A stretch of 64,000 bases of DNA from Gracilibacillus timonensis. Lineage in GTDB: Bacteria > Bacillota > Bacilli > Bacillales > Amphibacillaceae. The DNA is taken from positions 1,550,001 through 1,614,000 of the forward strand of contig NZ_FLKH01000012.1 in NCBI RefSeq assembly GCF_900086715.1, read 5' to 3'. The position numbers were made by a program, and so were the translations under genes. Shown piece by piece: positions 1 to 8,567 of the stretch; positions within the stretch are counted from its first letter, which is position 1; the number at the start of each line of letters is the position of its first letter. The notes under the pieces are model-generated. The model was given only the letters and a program-made list of their open reading frames with translations. It ran no database searches and had not been told where the DNA came from.

Positions 1-230
1 TGAATCTTAATCGGTAATATGACTGTATTTCGTTAACAGAATCAAAAACGACCATCCTTTTATGGCTAACACAAAATAAAACGGATCTCCAAATAAAATC
101 GATTATGTAAATTTGATTTTGTAAATAGTGAGCTCCTAGGATAGGTAGGGTAAGGCGAACGATCATAATAAGAAAAACCGGGCGAATTTTGCCCGGTCCT
201 TTACGAATAACTAAAAGTAGCCACTGAACT

Positions 231-875
231 GCCGATAAGATAGATTATGTTAAGTAGTCCACTTTCCTTAGTGGTGAGTTTGATCGTTTTATCTGTGCAA
301 AGCAAGCGCTCCGGGAATAGGTTCCGCTTTCCATGGGGCCGGCTTCAGCTAACTAAAAAGAAGAGCACTTTTTAGTGGATCTTCAGCTCGTCCTAGTCCC
401 ATAGGAGTCTCCACCTATTCCCTCCGCTAGATTGGAGTACAACAATGGTTGTTACTGCAAGGAGAAAGCGTTCTAGGTACCCTAGACACTATGATAGCAA
501 AAGGAGAAAATCGTCAACTGATTCTTTGGCTGCGTAATGGATCATGGTACAAATATAAAAGTCATAACGTAGGATAAAACCGTTCTCAGAAAAAGGTTAT
601 GCGGTTTGCTTATTGGCAGAAATATAGTGTCTGGAACACTTCATTCTAGCAGTCATTCGATTGTAGTGCTACTACCCAGCGGAGGAAATAGGTGGAGACT
701 CCTGCGAGAAAAGCGCAGTGTGAAGACCCCGCAGGAAGCGATCTTTGCTGACGAGGAGGCTGAGCCAAGCTCGCGGAAAGCGGAACCTATTTCCGGAGCG
801 TTTCCTAGCACATAAAAAACGTTCAACATGATCACTTGGAATAGCCTTTTACTTTACATAATCTATCTTATCGGC
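231..875. repeat. Large imperfect palindrome made of two inverted repeat copies
   Basis: The left arm (about 231-492) and right arm (about 624-875) are reverse complements over most of their length. Matched landmarks are GCCGATAAGATAGATTATGT at 231-250 against ACATAATCTATCTTATCGGC at 856-875; the stretch with AATAGGTTCCGCTTTCC near 315-332 against GGAAAGCGGAACCTATT near 776-792; GGAGTCTCCACCTATT near 405-420 against the matching GTGGAGACTCC near 690-702; and AGACACTAT near 484-492 against ATAGTGTCT near 624-632. A spacer of about 130 bp separates the arms. The inner part resembles the GC-rich intergenic repeat common in Bacillaceae. Extent is by eye and approximate. Confidence 0.75.
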
Positions 876-920
876 ACCACCATTCGTTCAAGATCAAAAT
901 CGGTCCACATCCTATCATAC
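816..920 (+). repeat. Dispersed ~100-bp intergenic repeat, copy 1
   Basis: The conserved core runs CTTTACATAATC, then TTATCGGCAC, ATTCGTTC and GTCCACATCC. Four other copies lie at about 20483-20580, 24960-25075, 50214-50315 and 51865-51985. This copy forms the outer end of the right arm of the palindrome at 231-875. Confidence 0.7.
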
Positions 921-1309
921 TCAGAATTCTATACTTTCTTACCTTTGAAAAAAAGATTCCGTATCCTCTATGATCTATAATCCGGCATATTGAGAGATTA
1001 TACAAGAATACACGAAAATAGGAGGGATGTACAAATCCCTGAAAAGAAAATCATTCAAAAGCGCTTTCCACCTTATCAACATAACGTTGGATGGAGGTTA
1101 ACGGATACAAGAGGCAAGAAATATCTATTCGAAATATGCGATAAAGACGCGGTCACCTATCAGATAAACTTTAATCAGAAAGAATAGCATAAAAGTGAAT
1201 ATTTCCAATTGTTCACTGTTTTTGGGTGGGGTTTATCACAAAATAGGATTATTTTATCTGGTCAAACACCCATTATGGTCGAGATTGTCTATTTTCTTTG
1301 CTTATTATG

Positions 1310-1349
1310 AAAAAAACACCACCAAGCAATCTAATCTGCAAGGTGGTGT
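1310..1349 (-). terminator. Terminator of the hem operon
   Basis: Read on the minus strand, ACACCACC pairs with GGTGGTGT across a loop of about 18 nt and is followed by a run of T. It lies just downstream of the hemL stop codon. Confidence 0.85.
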
Positions 1350-1361
1350 GGAAGATGACGC

Positions 1362-2654
1362 TTATTTTTTTGCTAATTTGGCGAACGCCTTTTCTACTGC
1401 TGCAATGGTTTTTTCTATATCTTCTTCGGTATGGGAAGTGGATAAGAACAATCCCTCGAATTGTGATGGCGGTAAGAAAATACCTTCTTCCATCATCGTA
1501 CGATAGTAACTGGCAAATGCCACGGTATCTGATTTTTTCGCCGTTTCAAAATTGATAACAGGTTCTTCTGCAAAAAAGATTCCTACCATGGAACCAGCTC
1601 GATTGATTTGTAGTGGGATCTGATATTCATCAGCGGCTAAACGGTATCCTTCTATCAAACGATCTACTTGTTGGTTTATCCATTGATAAGAAGAACGATC
1701 CAACGCCTTCAGTGTCTCTAGGCCAGCCGTCATAGCTAAAGGATTCCCAGACAGCGTACCTGCCTGATAAATATCGCCTACCGGGGCCACATGTTCCATA
1801 ATCTCTCTCTTCCCCCCATAAGCGCCAACGGGCAGTCCGCCACCAATTACCTTTCCTAGACAGGTCAAATCCGGAGTGATTTCGAAATGGCCTTGGGCGC
1901 AGTGGAAACCAACACGGAATCCTGTCATCACCTCATCAAAAATAAGCAAAGATTGATACTGCTTGGTAATATCCCTTATAGACGCTAAGAACTCTGCATC
2001 TGGCGGCACCACCCCCATATTCCCTGAGACAGGCTCAACGATGACAGCCGCTATATCATCACCAAATTGTTCAAAGGCATAACGAACGCTCTCAAAATCA
2101 TTATATGGCACTGTTATCGTATGTTCAGCTACACTCTTCGGTACACCAGGGCTATCAGGCAAACCTAAGGTGGCCACACCTGAACCAGCCTTGATTAACA
2201 AGGAATCACCATGCCCATGATAGTTTCCTTCAAACTTCAGAATCTTATTCCGGCCCGTATAACCCCTGGCTAGACGCAAGGCACTCATTGTCGCCTCGGT
2301 ACCTGAATTAACCATACGTACCATTTCGATCGATGGCACCCGATCAATGACCAACTGTGCTAATTCATTTTCCAAAAGCGTTGATGTTCCAAAGCTTGTA
2401 CCTTTTGCCACGGCTTCTTGTAGTTTCGTGACAACCTGTGGATGGGCATGACCTAGAATTAGTGGTCCCCAGCTTAAGACATAATCGATATAGGCATTTC
2501 CATCAATATCATAAATTTTAGAACCTTCTCCATGATCCATATAAATCGGATTCATTCCTACCGATTTAAAAGCACGCACAGGTGAATTCACCCCTCCTGG
2601 CATTAAATCTATAGATTCTTTATAAGCATCTACTGACTTCTGGTTTTCTAACAT
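1362..2654 (-). CDS. hemL: Glutamate-1-semialdehyde 2,1-aminomutase
   Basis: This cytoplasmic PLP enzyme converts glutamate-1-semialdehyde to 5-aminolevulinate, the second step of the C5 route to heme. The product of 430 residues matches the usual family length. Visible motifs are [11 protein letters not shown] near the N-terminus, [16 protein letters not shown] and [10 protein letters not shown] for the cofactor phosphate, DEVMTGFR (the PLP-contacting Asp), and [16 protein letters not shown], which carries the Schiff-base lysine. A longer frame opens upstream at 2705, but the ATG at 2654 has GGAGG seven bases upstream, and the protein then begins [14 protein letters not shown] like its relatives. 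The start lies one base after the hemB stop, so the two genes are translationally coupled. It is the last gene of the operon. Confidence 0.97.
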   Translation of the reverse strand: MLENQKSVDAYKESIDLMPGGVNSPVRAFKSVGMNPIYMDHGEGSKIYDIDGNAYIDYVLSWGPLILGHAHPQVVTKLQEAVAKGTSFGTSTLLENELAQLVIDRVPSIEMVRMVNSGTEATMSALRLARGYTGRNKILKFEGNYHGHGDSLLIKAGSGVATLGLPDSPGVPKSVAEHTITVPYNDFESVRYAFEQFGDDIAAVIVEPVSGNMGVVPPDAEFLASIRDITKQYQSLLIFDEVMTGFRVGFHCAQGHFEITPDLTCLGKVIGGGLPVGAYGGKREIMEHVAPVGDIYQAGTLSGNPLAMTAGLETLKALDRSSYQWINQQVDRLIEGYRLAADEYQIPLQINRAGSMVGIFFAEEPVINFETAKKSDTVAFASYYRTMMEEGIFLPPSQFEGLFLSTSHTEEDIEKTIAAVEKAFAKLAKK

Positions 2655-2655
2655 G

Positions 2656-3648
2656 TTATTTGCCTCCTTCTCTATTTCGGAGCCATTTGGCAACATCTTT
2701 GGCAAAATAGGTAATCAAAATATCTGCACCTGCTCGTTTCATCGCCGTTAATTTCTCCAATACAATGGCTTGTTCATCCACCCAACCATTTTGACTCGCT
2801 GCTTTTACCATGGAATACTCTCCACTCACATTATAAGCTACAACAGGAACTGGATGTCGATCTTTCACTTCCCGAATAATATCCATATAGGCTAAGGCAG
2901 GTTTTACGATAAGAAAATCAGCCCCTTCTTCTATATCGGACTGCGCTTCACGCATAGCCTCTAACCGATTTGCTGGGTCCATTTGATACGTTTTTCGGTC
3001 ACCAAACTGCGGCGTGCTTTCCGCTGCCTCGCGGAAAGGACCATAAAACGCAGAGGCATACTTCACTGCGTAGGACATGATCGGAATATGTGTATAACCT
3101 TCCTTATCCAAACCTTTTCTAATCTCTGTCACAAAACCATCCATCATATTAGAGGGAGCAATAATATCAGCTCCCGCCTCTGCCTGGGTAATCGCTGTTT
3201 TTACATGAAGCGGCAGTGATTGGTCATTATCCACATCCCCAGCGCTGATCACCCCACAGTGCCCATGAGAGGTATACTCACAAAGACATGTATCAGCAAT
3301 AATCAATAACTGATCTGTTTTTTGCTTAATGCGGCGAATGGCTTGCTGAACAATTCCATTCGGATCATATGCACCTGAACCAACTTCATCTTTGTTAGCA
3401 GGAATACCAAATAACAGGACAGAAGGAACACCTAAATCCAACAGCTCATCGATTTCTCCATCTAAATGATCCAATGATACCTGGTACACTCCTGGCATCG
3501 ATCGGACTTCATCTCTGATATTGTCACCTTCCACAACGAACAGGGGATAAACCAAGTCAGCTGTGCTTAGTTCTGTCTCTCGTACTAGCCTTCTCATCAC
3601 TTGTGAATGGCGCAGACGACGATGACGATCAAAATTGTTTGTTGCCAT
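2656..3648 (-). CDS. hemB: Delta-aminolevulinic acid dehydratase (porphobilinogen synthase)
   Basis: This enzyme condenses two 5-aminolevulinate molecules to porphobilinogen in the cytoplasm. The 330-residue product shows the cysteine-rich metal-binding segment [13 protein letters not shown] near residue 120. It also carries the two substrate-binding lysine regions, [11 protein letters not shown] and [14 protein letters not shown], the latter holding the catalytic Schiff-base lysine. The cysteines point to a zinc-dependent form. The start codon overlaps the hemD stop by one base (TAATG), and the stop abuts hemL, consistent with one hemCDBL transcript. Confidence 0.97.
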   Translation of the reverse strand: MATNNFDRHRRLRHSQVMRRLVRETELSTADLVYPLFVVEGDNIRDEVRSMPGVYQVSLDHLDGEIDELLDLGVPSVLLFGIPANKDEVGSGAYDPNGIVQQAIRRIKQKTDQLLIIADTCLCEYTSHGHCGVISAGDVDNDQSLPLHVKTAITQAEAGADIIAPSNMMDGFVTEIRKGLDKEGYTHIPIMSYAVKYASAFYGPFREAAESTPQFGDRKTYQMDPANRLEAMREAQSDIEEGADFLIVKPALAYMDIIREVKDRHPVPVVAYNVSGEYSMVKAASQNGWVDEQAIVLEKLTAMKRAGADILITYFAKDVAKWLRNREGGK

Positions 3649-4412
3649 TAACGATCACCTTTTCTTAAATATTGTATATAGACATAAACCATGTCTTCTA
3701 TAGTGTATGTTTCTGGATATATAATCTTGGAAAATTGCTGTTCTTCTAATACATTGGCGGTTGTATGCCCAATCGCTACTGCCGTCAGCTGTGTTGCCAG
3801 TTTCCTGAACATCCAATCAGGGAGAGACTGTTTAAACGCTTCAACGGTCGATGGACTAGTAAAAAAAACAGCATCTACACCAGAAACACTCTGAATCAGC
3901 CGTTGCTTAGATACTTTCTTTTTTATTGTACGATAAATGACGATTTTTTTAAAATAAATATCTGCTGCAGTCAGTATTTTGGGAATATCTTCTCGAGCAC
4001 TTTCTCCACAAACTAAGGCGACGGACTGCTGCTGATATCGCTGCAGAAATTCCTTAGCCATTGTCTCACCACTGTATACAGATGGTTCAAAATCTATGTC
4101 ATATCCTAAACGCAACAGCTCGTTTGTTGTTTTCTTACCTACAGAGCCAATCTTGTTGGTAACGGAATACGTCTCGCTTTGAACCCATTCATGGAAAAAA
4201 CGGACGGTATTTGCACTCGTAAAAAAAAGCCAGTCAAATGGCGGCAACTGTTCTTCACATCGTTGTTCCAATTGCTGAAAAAGGGGTTCAAATTGCAGCA
4301 ATGGGACAGATACGCAGTCCGCCCCATTCCTTTGTAATAATGTAATCAGGGGAGCTGCCTGAGATTCTTCTCTTGTCACCAAGACACGCTTCCCTGCTAA
4401 AGGCGAGTTCAT
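3648..4412 (-). CDS. hemD: Uroporphyrinogen-III synthase
   Basis: This enzyme cyclises hydroxymethylbilane to uroporphyrinogen III with inversion of ring D. The family diverges strongly in sequence, so the call rests on weak motifs plus position. The N-terminus [16 protein letters not shown] and the segments [10 protein letters not shown] and [11 protein letters not shown], one in each lobe of the two-domain fold, are typical, and the length of 254 residues fits. The start overlaps the hemC stop by four bases (ATGA) and the stop overlaps the hemB start by one, a tight operon arrangement. Confidence 0.92.
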   Translation of the reverse strand: MNSPLAGKRVLVTREESQAAPLITLLQRNGADCVSVPLLQFEPLFQQLEQRCEEQLPPFDWLFFTSANTVRFFHEWVQSETYSVTNKIGSVGKKTTNELLRLGYDIDFEPSVYSGETMAKEFLQRYQQQSVALVCGESAREDIPKILTAADIYFKKIVIYRTIKKKVSKQRLIQSVSGVDAVFFTSPSTVEAFKQSLPDWMFRKLATQLTAVAIGHTTANVLEEQQFSKIIYPETYTIEDMVYVYIQYLRKGDR

Positions 4413-5347
4413 TCTTGGTTTGCCTCGATTGCTTCATCAACCAATTGCTGGGCCCCTTGATCCTTTAATTTATCAGCCGCCTGTTTACCAACTTGCTCAG
4501 GATCTGTACCCCTCACTACTTCTTTCAACACGGTCTTACCATCACTGCTCGCTACTAAAGCAGTAAGTATAATGTCTGTTCCCTCAAGGTAAGCATAGCC
4601 ACCAATCGGTACTTGGCAGCCTCCATTCAATAGATGAAGAAAGGTACGCTCCGCCGTTACTGTTTTTTCGGTATAGGCATCATTGATCTGTTTTAATAAA
4701 TCCAATAGTTCGGCATCATCTTCCCTACATTCAATCGCCAACGCACCTTGACCTACTGCTGGTACGCAAACATCTGGTTCCAAATATTCCGTTACGATTT
4801 CTTTATCCCAATTCATTCGATTTAAGCCGGCCGCCGCTAAAATGATCGCATCAAAATTCGCTTCTTTTAGCTTTCTCAATCTCGTTTCCACATTTCCTCT
4901 GATCCATTGAATTTCTAAGTCGGGACGTTCTGCTAATATCTGCGAACCTCTTCTTAAGCTGCTAGTTCCCACAATCGCACCAGCCGGAAGATCCTTTAGC
5001 GCCACATGATTATTTGAGATAAAGGCATCCCGATGATCTTCACGTACAGGGATCGATCCAATGATCAAACCTTCCGGCATGACAGCTGGCATATCTTTCA
5101 TACTATGTACAGCAAAATCGATTTCCTTGTCATACATGGCCTTTTCGATTTCTTTTACAAATAATCCTTTTCCACCCACCTTAGACAAGGTTACATTGAG
5201 AATTTGATCTCCTTTTGTGACAATCTTCTTGATCTCAAATTCAAAGTGGTCACCAGCTCGTTCCTTTAATTGATCAATCACCCACTCTGATTGTGTGAGT
5301 GCTAAGTTACTTCGCCTTGATCCAACTACAACCTTACGCAATGTCAT
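4409..5347 (-). CDS. hemC: Porphobilinogen deaminase (hydroxymethylbilane synthase)
   Basis: This enzyme polymerises four porphobilinogen units to hydroxymethylbilane. The product is 312 residues. It opens with [19 protein letters not shown] and contains VHSMKDMP, which holds the catalytic aspartate region, then [11 protein letters not shown] and RGNVETRL for substrate carboxylates. [13 protein letters not shown] supplies the cysteine that anchors the dipyrromethane cofactor. In B. subtilis hemX sits between hemA and hemC; here only about 330 non-coding bases separate them. The downstream hemD overlaps by four bases. Confidence 0.97.
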   Translation of the reverse strand: MTLRKVVVGSRRSNLALTQSEWVIDQLKERAGDHFEFEIKKIVTKGDQILNVTLSKVGGKGLFVKEIEKAMYDKEIDFAVHSMKDMPAVMPEGLIIGSIPVREDHRDAFISNNHVALKDLPAGAIVGTSSLRRGSQILAERPDLEIQWIRGNVETRLRKLKEANFDAIILAAAGLNRMNWDKEIVTEYLEPDVCVPAVGQGALAIECREDDAELLDLLKQINDAYTEKTVTAERTFLHLLNGGCQVPIGGYAYLEGTDIILTALVASSDGKTVLKEVVRGTDPEQVGKQAADKLKDQGAQQLVDEAIEANQE

Positions 5348-5674
5348 CCATCCTTTTTCTCACATAATTAATTCGTATAGCATCTGTATGCTTTTTCTTT
5401 CCCGCTAATAGTTGTCATAAAACCCCATCGATCCGAAAATGAAAGCATATGCACGTTTGCAACGGGTTAAGAAAAAACGCGCAAACTCTGCTCGGTCCTT
5501 TATTACTACCCAAAACCCGATACGTCAACTCGGTTTTTATTCTCTTTTTATAAAAAAATGGTTAGGAATCATCCAAACCACTTTGAATAATCAGAAGACA
5601 CTACTCTCTGACTCAGCGGCACAGCTGATTACATCCAGCTGTGCTTATTGTTATGAGCAGGCTGCCTGATTCCC
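5348..5674 (-). other. hemA-hemC intergenic region lacking hemX
   Basis: This 327-bp gap stands where other Bacillaceae carry the hemX membrane protein gene (about 270 codons). I see no hemX remnant in the three minus-strand frames. It holds a 9-bp perfect hairpin (GCACAGCTG / CAGCTGTGC, about 5621-5645). Nearer hemC is a terminator-like stem (AAAACCGA / TCGGGTTTT on the minus strand, about 5505-5537). A short repeat fragment, GGTCCTTTATTACTA near 5491, also precedes MITE copies elsewhere in the window. Confidence 0.6.
5505..5537 (-). terminator. Possible terminator or attenuator between hemA and hemC
   Basis: On the minus strand AAAACCGA pairs, with one bulge, to TCGGGTTTT across a 9-nt loop, ending in a short T run. 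If active it would partly uncouple hemA from hemCDBL. The T tract is short, so this is tentative. Confidence 0.35.
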
Positions 5675-7042
5675 TTAATGGGTTGATACATTCTGCAGCT
5701 TCTGAAATACTTTTTCTTTTGTTTTCGCCAAGGTAACTACCTTATCTTGCTCGGCTTGTTTCGTTTGTTCCACTACCTGATCCTCAATATTGAAGATTTT
5801 CATAAACAGATCCAAAGTTTCTTGCGCATCTTCCCTGCCAGCAAATTCTTTGGCCTGTAGAATTGGCTGCTTCAATAGTTGATTGACAATACTTTTGGTA
5901 TGTTTATTCAATACTTTTCGTTCGCGTTCCGTTAGCTCTGGGATTTTCCGTTCAATACTCTTCATCGTCTCTTGTTGAATGGATAAGGCCTGTTCTCGCA
6001 ATGCAGTAATAACCGGGACAACCCCTAATGTACCCAGCCATTCGTTAAACGCAATGATTTCTTCTTCAATCCATAATTCAATTTCCATTGATGCCGTTTG
6101 ACGTACTTGCTTATTGGTATCTACCACATGCTGTAAGTCATCAATATCATAAAGAAACACATCTTCTAAATCTGCTAAAGCTGGATCTAAATCCCTTGGT
6201 ACAGCAATATCCACAAAGAAAATCGGACGTCCTCTACGTTCAGATGCCACTTGTTGGTACATTTCCTTTGTCACTACATATTGATCGGAGCCCGTGGAGC
6301 TAATCACAATATCTGCTTCTTTTAAGGAATGAACCAACCCCTGAACCGTACATGCTTCTCCATTAAATTGCTCCGCTAATTGCCGGGCCTTCTCAATGGT
6401 ACGGTTGACGACGGTTACTTGATTTGCGCCAGAACCATACACATTCTTAGCAGCTAGTTCTCCCATCTTTCCTGCCCCGATAATCATGACATGTTTATTT
6501 TTTAGATCTTGGAACAGCTTTTTGGCTAATTCAACCGCTGCATAACTTACAGAAACGGCATTCTCCCCGATCGCTGTACTTCGGTGTGCCTTCTTACCAA
6601 TGGTAATCGCTTGTTTGAATAATTCATTAAAAATCGTACCCGTCAGTTGATGATGTTGAGCAGCTAAAAAGGTTTTTCGTACTTGACCTAGTATTTGTGT
6701 CTCTCCCATCACCATGGACTCCAAGCTGCAAGTCAATCGAAACAAGTGTTCAACAGCCGCTTCCTTTTCATAAATAATGATATGTGGTATAAAGTCCTCT
6801 TTGTCAATTTCAAACCAATCGGCAAGAAATTGCTTGATAAAGTATCTGCCCGTGTGAAGCTGATCAACAACGGCATATACTTCTGTACGATTACAAGTCG
6901 AAAGAATGACATTCTCTAAGATGCTTTTCTGTTTATTCAACGCTGTCATTGCTTCTACAAGCGTATCTTCACGAAAAGCAAGCAACTCTCGCACTTCCAA
7001 AGGTGCCGTCTTATAATTTATTCCTGCTGCTATAATGTGCAC
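5675..7042 (-). CDS. hemA: Glutamyl-tRNA reductase
   Basis: This NADPH-dependent enzyme reduces glutamyl-tRNA(Glu) to glutamate-1-semialdehyde, the first committed and normally feedback-controlled step of heme synthesis. The catalytic cysteine lies in [12 protein letters not shown] near residue 50; [19 protein letters not shown] follows, and [13 protein letters not shown] near 190 is the nucleotide-binding loop. The C-terminal part is a helical dimerisation arm. The frame could open at a TTG at 7057. The GTG at 7042 is preferred because GGGGG lies eight bases upstream and the product then begins [18 protein letters not shown], matching relatives at 455 residues. No hemX follows, which is unusual. 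Confidence 0.96.
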   Translation of the reverse strand: MHIIAAGINYKTAPLEVRELLAFREDTLVEAMTALNKQKSILENVILSTCNRTEVYAVVDQLHTGRYFIKQFLADWFEIDKEDFIPHIIIYEKEAAVEHLFRLTCSLESMVMGETQILGQVRKTFLAAQHHQLTGTIFNELFKQAITIGKKAHRSTAIGENAVSVSYAAVELAKKLFQDLKNKHVMIIGAGKMGELAAKNVYGSGANQVTVVNRTIEKARQLAEQFNGEACTVQGLVHSLKEADIVISSTGSDQYVVTKEMYQQVASERRGRPIFFVDIAVPRDLDPALADLEDVFLYDIDDLQHVVDTNKQVRQTASMEIELWIEEEIIAFNEWLGTLGVVPVITALREQALSIQQETMKSIERKIPELTERERKVLNKHTKSIVNQLLKQPILQAKEFAGREDAQETLDLFMKIFNIEDQVVEQTKQAEQDKVVTLAKTKEKVFQKLQNVSTH

Positions 7043-7115
7043 TATATCTACCCCCAAAAAAACAAAAGCCTAGCCAGTAATCTTCATTATAAAATACTCA
7101 AAAATAATTCTTTGT

Positions 7116-7130
7116 AGATTATTATTGTAA
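7116..7130 (-). promoter_or_regulatory. Candidate PerR box upstream of hemA
   Basis: The minus-strand sequence TTACAATAATAATCT matches the Per-box consensus TTATAATNATTATAA at about 10 of 14 informative positions and lies about 75 bp before the hemA start. PerR controls hemA in B. subtilis, so it is plausible, but AT-rich DNA makes chance matches common. Confidence 0.3.
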
Positions 7131-7360
7131 TGAAGTTATTTTTCTCGTCATCAACCAGTGACTAGCAAAACTACTTTTATTATAACATGTTTTCCTAATG
7201 ATTTCGTGATGATTTTATGAACAGTTACCGTATGAGTTATGGTAAAATGAAGTTCGGTACATTTATTATTAACAATTCATTTGTACTTTAGCATATTCAA
7301 CATATTTTTTCAAGAAAATAAATTTAAATTAATAATCATTTTAATCTAGGAGTGTTTCGT

Positions 7361-7840
7361 TTGAAAAAGAATGGTTTGATGGCCTATTTATTAATTGGTA
7401 TTGGTGTATTTTTCTTACTGCGAGAATTACACTTACCGATTTTAACCGATTTCTACTCATGGCCAACGCTTTTTATACTAATAGGGGCTGCCTTTCTCAT
7501 CTATGCCTTTACTAGCAAAGAATATAAACAAATATTCCCTGGTGTCGTGTTACTGGGCTTCGGGATTCATTTTCATGGTCTGGCTCATTATCCTTTTTGG
7601 ATTGATCATTGGGGAATGTACACACTTATCATCTCATTAGCTTTCTTGATTCGAGCCTTTAAAACGAAAAAAGGAGTAGTTCCGGGTCTTCTATTGTTAG
7701 CTCTTTCCTTGTTTGTCATGTTTGTTAATCAACAGCCAGGCTGGTTTTCGTGGGTTTATCAAGGAATGAACTGGTTAGAAAGGTTTTGGCCCGTACTATT
7801 AATTGCTATTGGATTTTATTTGTTATTGAAAAAGAAATAA
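7361..7840 (+). CDS. Small polytopic membrane protein, LiaF N-terminal/DUF5668-like
   Basis: The product is about 159 residues and almost wholly hydrophobic, with roughly six short membrane segments arranged as repeated pairs. Repeats of the type 'GLMAYLLIGIGVFFLLREL ... WPTLFILIGAAFLIY' and 'FWPVLLIAIGFYLLLKKK' (residues about 5-50 and 140-159) resemble the membrane region of LiaF/LiaI-type proteins. I infer a membrane-stress or envelope role only from that resemblance. The frame can open with GTG at 7352, but that overlaps the AGGAG at 7348-7352; the TTG at 7361 sits eight bases after it and is preferred. It is transcribed divergently from hemA and faces engB. Confidence 0.75.
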   Translation: MKKNGLMAYLLIGIGVFFLLRELHLPILTDFYSWPTLFILIGAAFLIYAFTSKEYKQIFPGVVLLGFGIHFHGLAHYPFWIDHWGMYTLIISLAFLIRAFKTKKGVVPGLLLLALSLFVMFVNQQPGWFSWVYQGMNWLERFWPVLLIAIGFYLLLKKK

Positions 7841-7894
7841 GTAGCACGGTAAATGACTAGCTATAATGGTGAGGTGGATGGTCTTATGTGCAGG

Positions 7895-7933
7895 TGCTCC
7901 GGAAACCAGCTCAAATGCAGTGTAACCGGAGCA
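7895..7933. terminator. Hairpin between convergent genes
   Basis: A perfect 8-bp stem, TGCTCCGG / CCGGAGCA, with a 23-nt loop lies between the 3' ends of the small membrane protein gene and engB. The T tracts are poor on both sides, so it may act as a weak bidirectional terminator or only as an RNA 3'-end structure. Confidence 0.45.
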
Positions 7934-7982
7934 TTGTAATGCACAATAGTAAGATCTGATTATCGATCATGATTTTAACTGC

Positions 7983-8567
7983 TTATTGCAGATATTGCTT
8001 CAAATAGTTCCACACATCCTCTTTTCCTTCGCTTGTTTCTGCGGAAAACGGAATGACGGTATCTTCTGCTTCCATCTCCAGTGTGTTGATCACACGCTTA
8101 AGGTGAGAGGCTTTTTTATTCTTTGGAATTTTATCTAATTTTGTTGCTATCACTAACACCGGCAGTTGATAATACTTCAGAAATTCATACATCATGACAT
8201 CGTCTTTTGTAGGCTGATGGCGGATATCTACAATCAAGACGGTTAGACGAAGTGTTTGTCGCAAAGCGAAATATTCTTCCATCATTTCACCCCACTTTGC
8301 CCGTTCCTTCTTGGACACCTTGGCGTATCCATAACCAGGAACATCGACAAAATAAAAGGCATCATTAATGTTATAAAAATTCAACGTCTGCGTTTTGCCA
8401 GGTTTACCAGAAGTTCTTGCCAAATTCTTGCGTTGAATCATCTTATTAATAAAGGATGATTTCCCTACGTTCGATCGACCTGCCAAGGCAATTTCCGGCC
8501 ATTGATCTTGAGGGTACTGTTTCTCTGAGACTGCACTAATCACAATCTCTGCTTTATTGACTTTCAT
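7983..8567 (-). CDS. engB: Ribosome biogenesis GTPase YsxC/EngB
   Basis: This small essential GTPase takes part in 50S subunit assembly. G1 is [11 protein letters not shown] (residues about 30-40), the G2 threonine lies in [14 protein letters not shown]3 is [11 protein letters not shown]4 is TKLDKI and G5 is FSAETSEG. The product of 194 residues equals the family norm. A longer frame opens at 8588, but the ATG at 8567 has GGAGG upstream at ideal spacing and gives [13 protein letters not shown]. The start lies 14 bases inside the 3' end of lonA, so expression is coupled to lonA, as in B. subtilis. Confidence 0.96.
   Translation of the reverse strand: MKVNKAEIVISAVSEKQYPQDQWPEIALAGRSNVGKSSFINKMIQRKNLARTSGKPGKTQTLNFYNINDAFYFVDVPGYGYAKVSKKERAKWGEMMEEYFALRQTLRLTVLIVDIRHQPTKDDVMMYEFLKYYQLPVLVIATKLDKIPKNKKASHLKRVINTLEMEAEDTVIPFSAETSEGKEDVWNYLKQYLQ

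Larger units (their letters stand above)
1..1309. other. Gene-poor region downstream of hemL
   Basis: No convincing coding sequence was found here. Positions 231-875 are occupied by a large inverted repeat (listed separately). A 65-codon plus-strand reading frame at 990-1187 has protein-like composition (RFPPYQHNVGWRLTDTRGKK) but no matching start context, and I do not recognise it; it may be a gene relic. In B. subtilis, spoVID, ysxE and valS lie on this side of hemL, so the neighbourhood differs. Confidence 0.6.

Noticed and set aside
606-815. 69-codon plus-strand frame in the palindrome's right arm
   Set aside because: It lies wholly inside the repeat, has no ribosome-binding site, and the composition is repeat-derived.
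990-1187. 65-codon plus-strand frame
   Set aside because: Protein-like composition, but no clear start or family; kept only as a note in the gene-poor region entry.
5439-5669. 76-codon plus-strand frame between hemC and hemA
   Set aside because: It is opposite to the operon, overlaps the hairpins and repeat fragment, and lacks a start signal.
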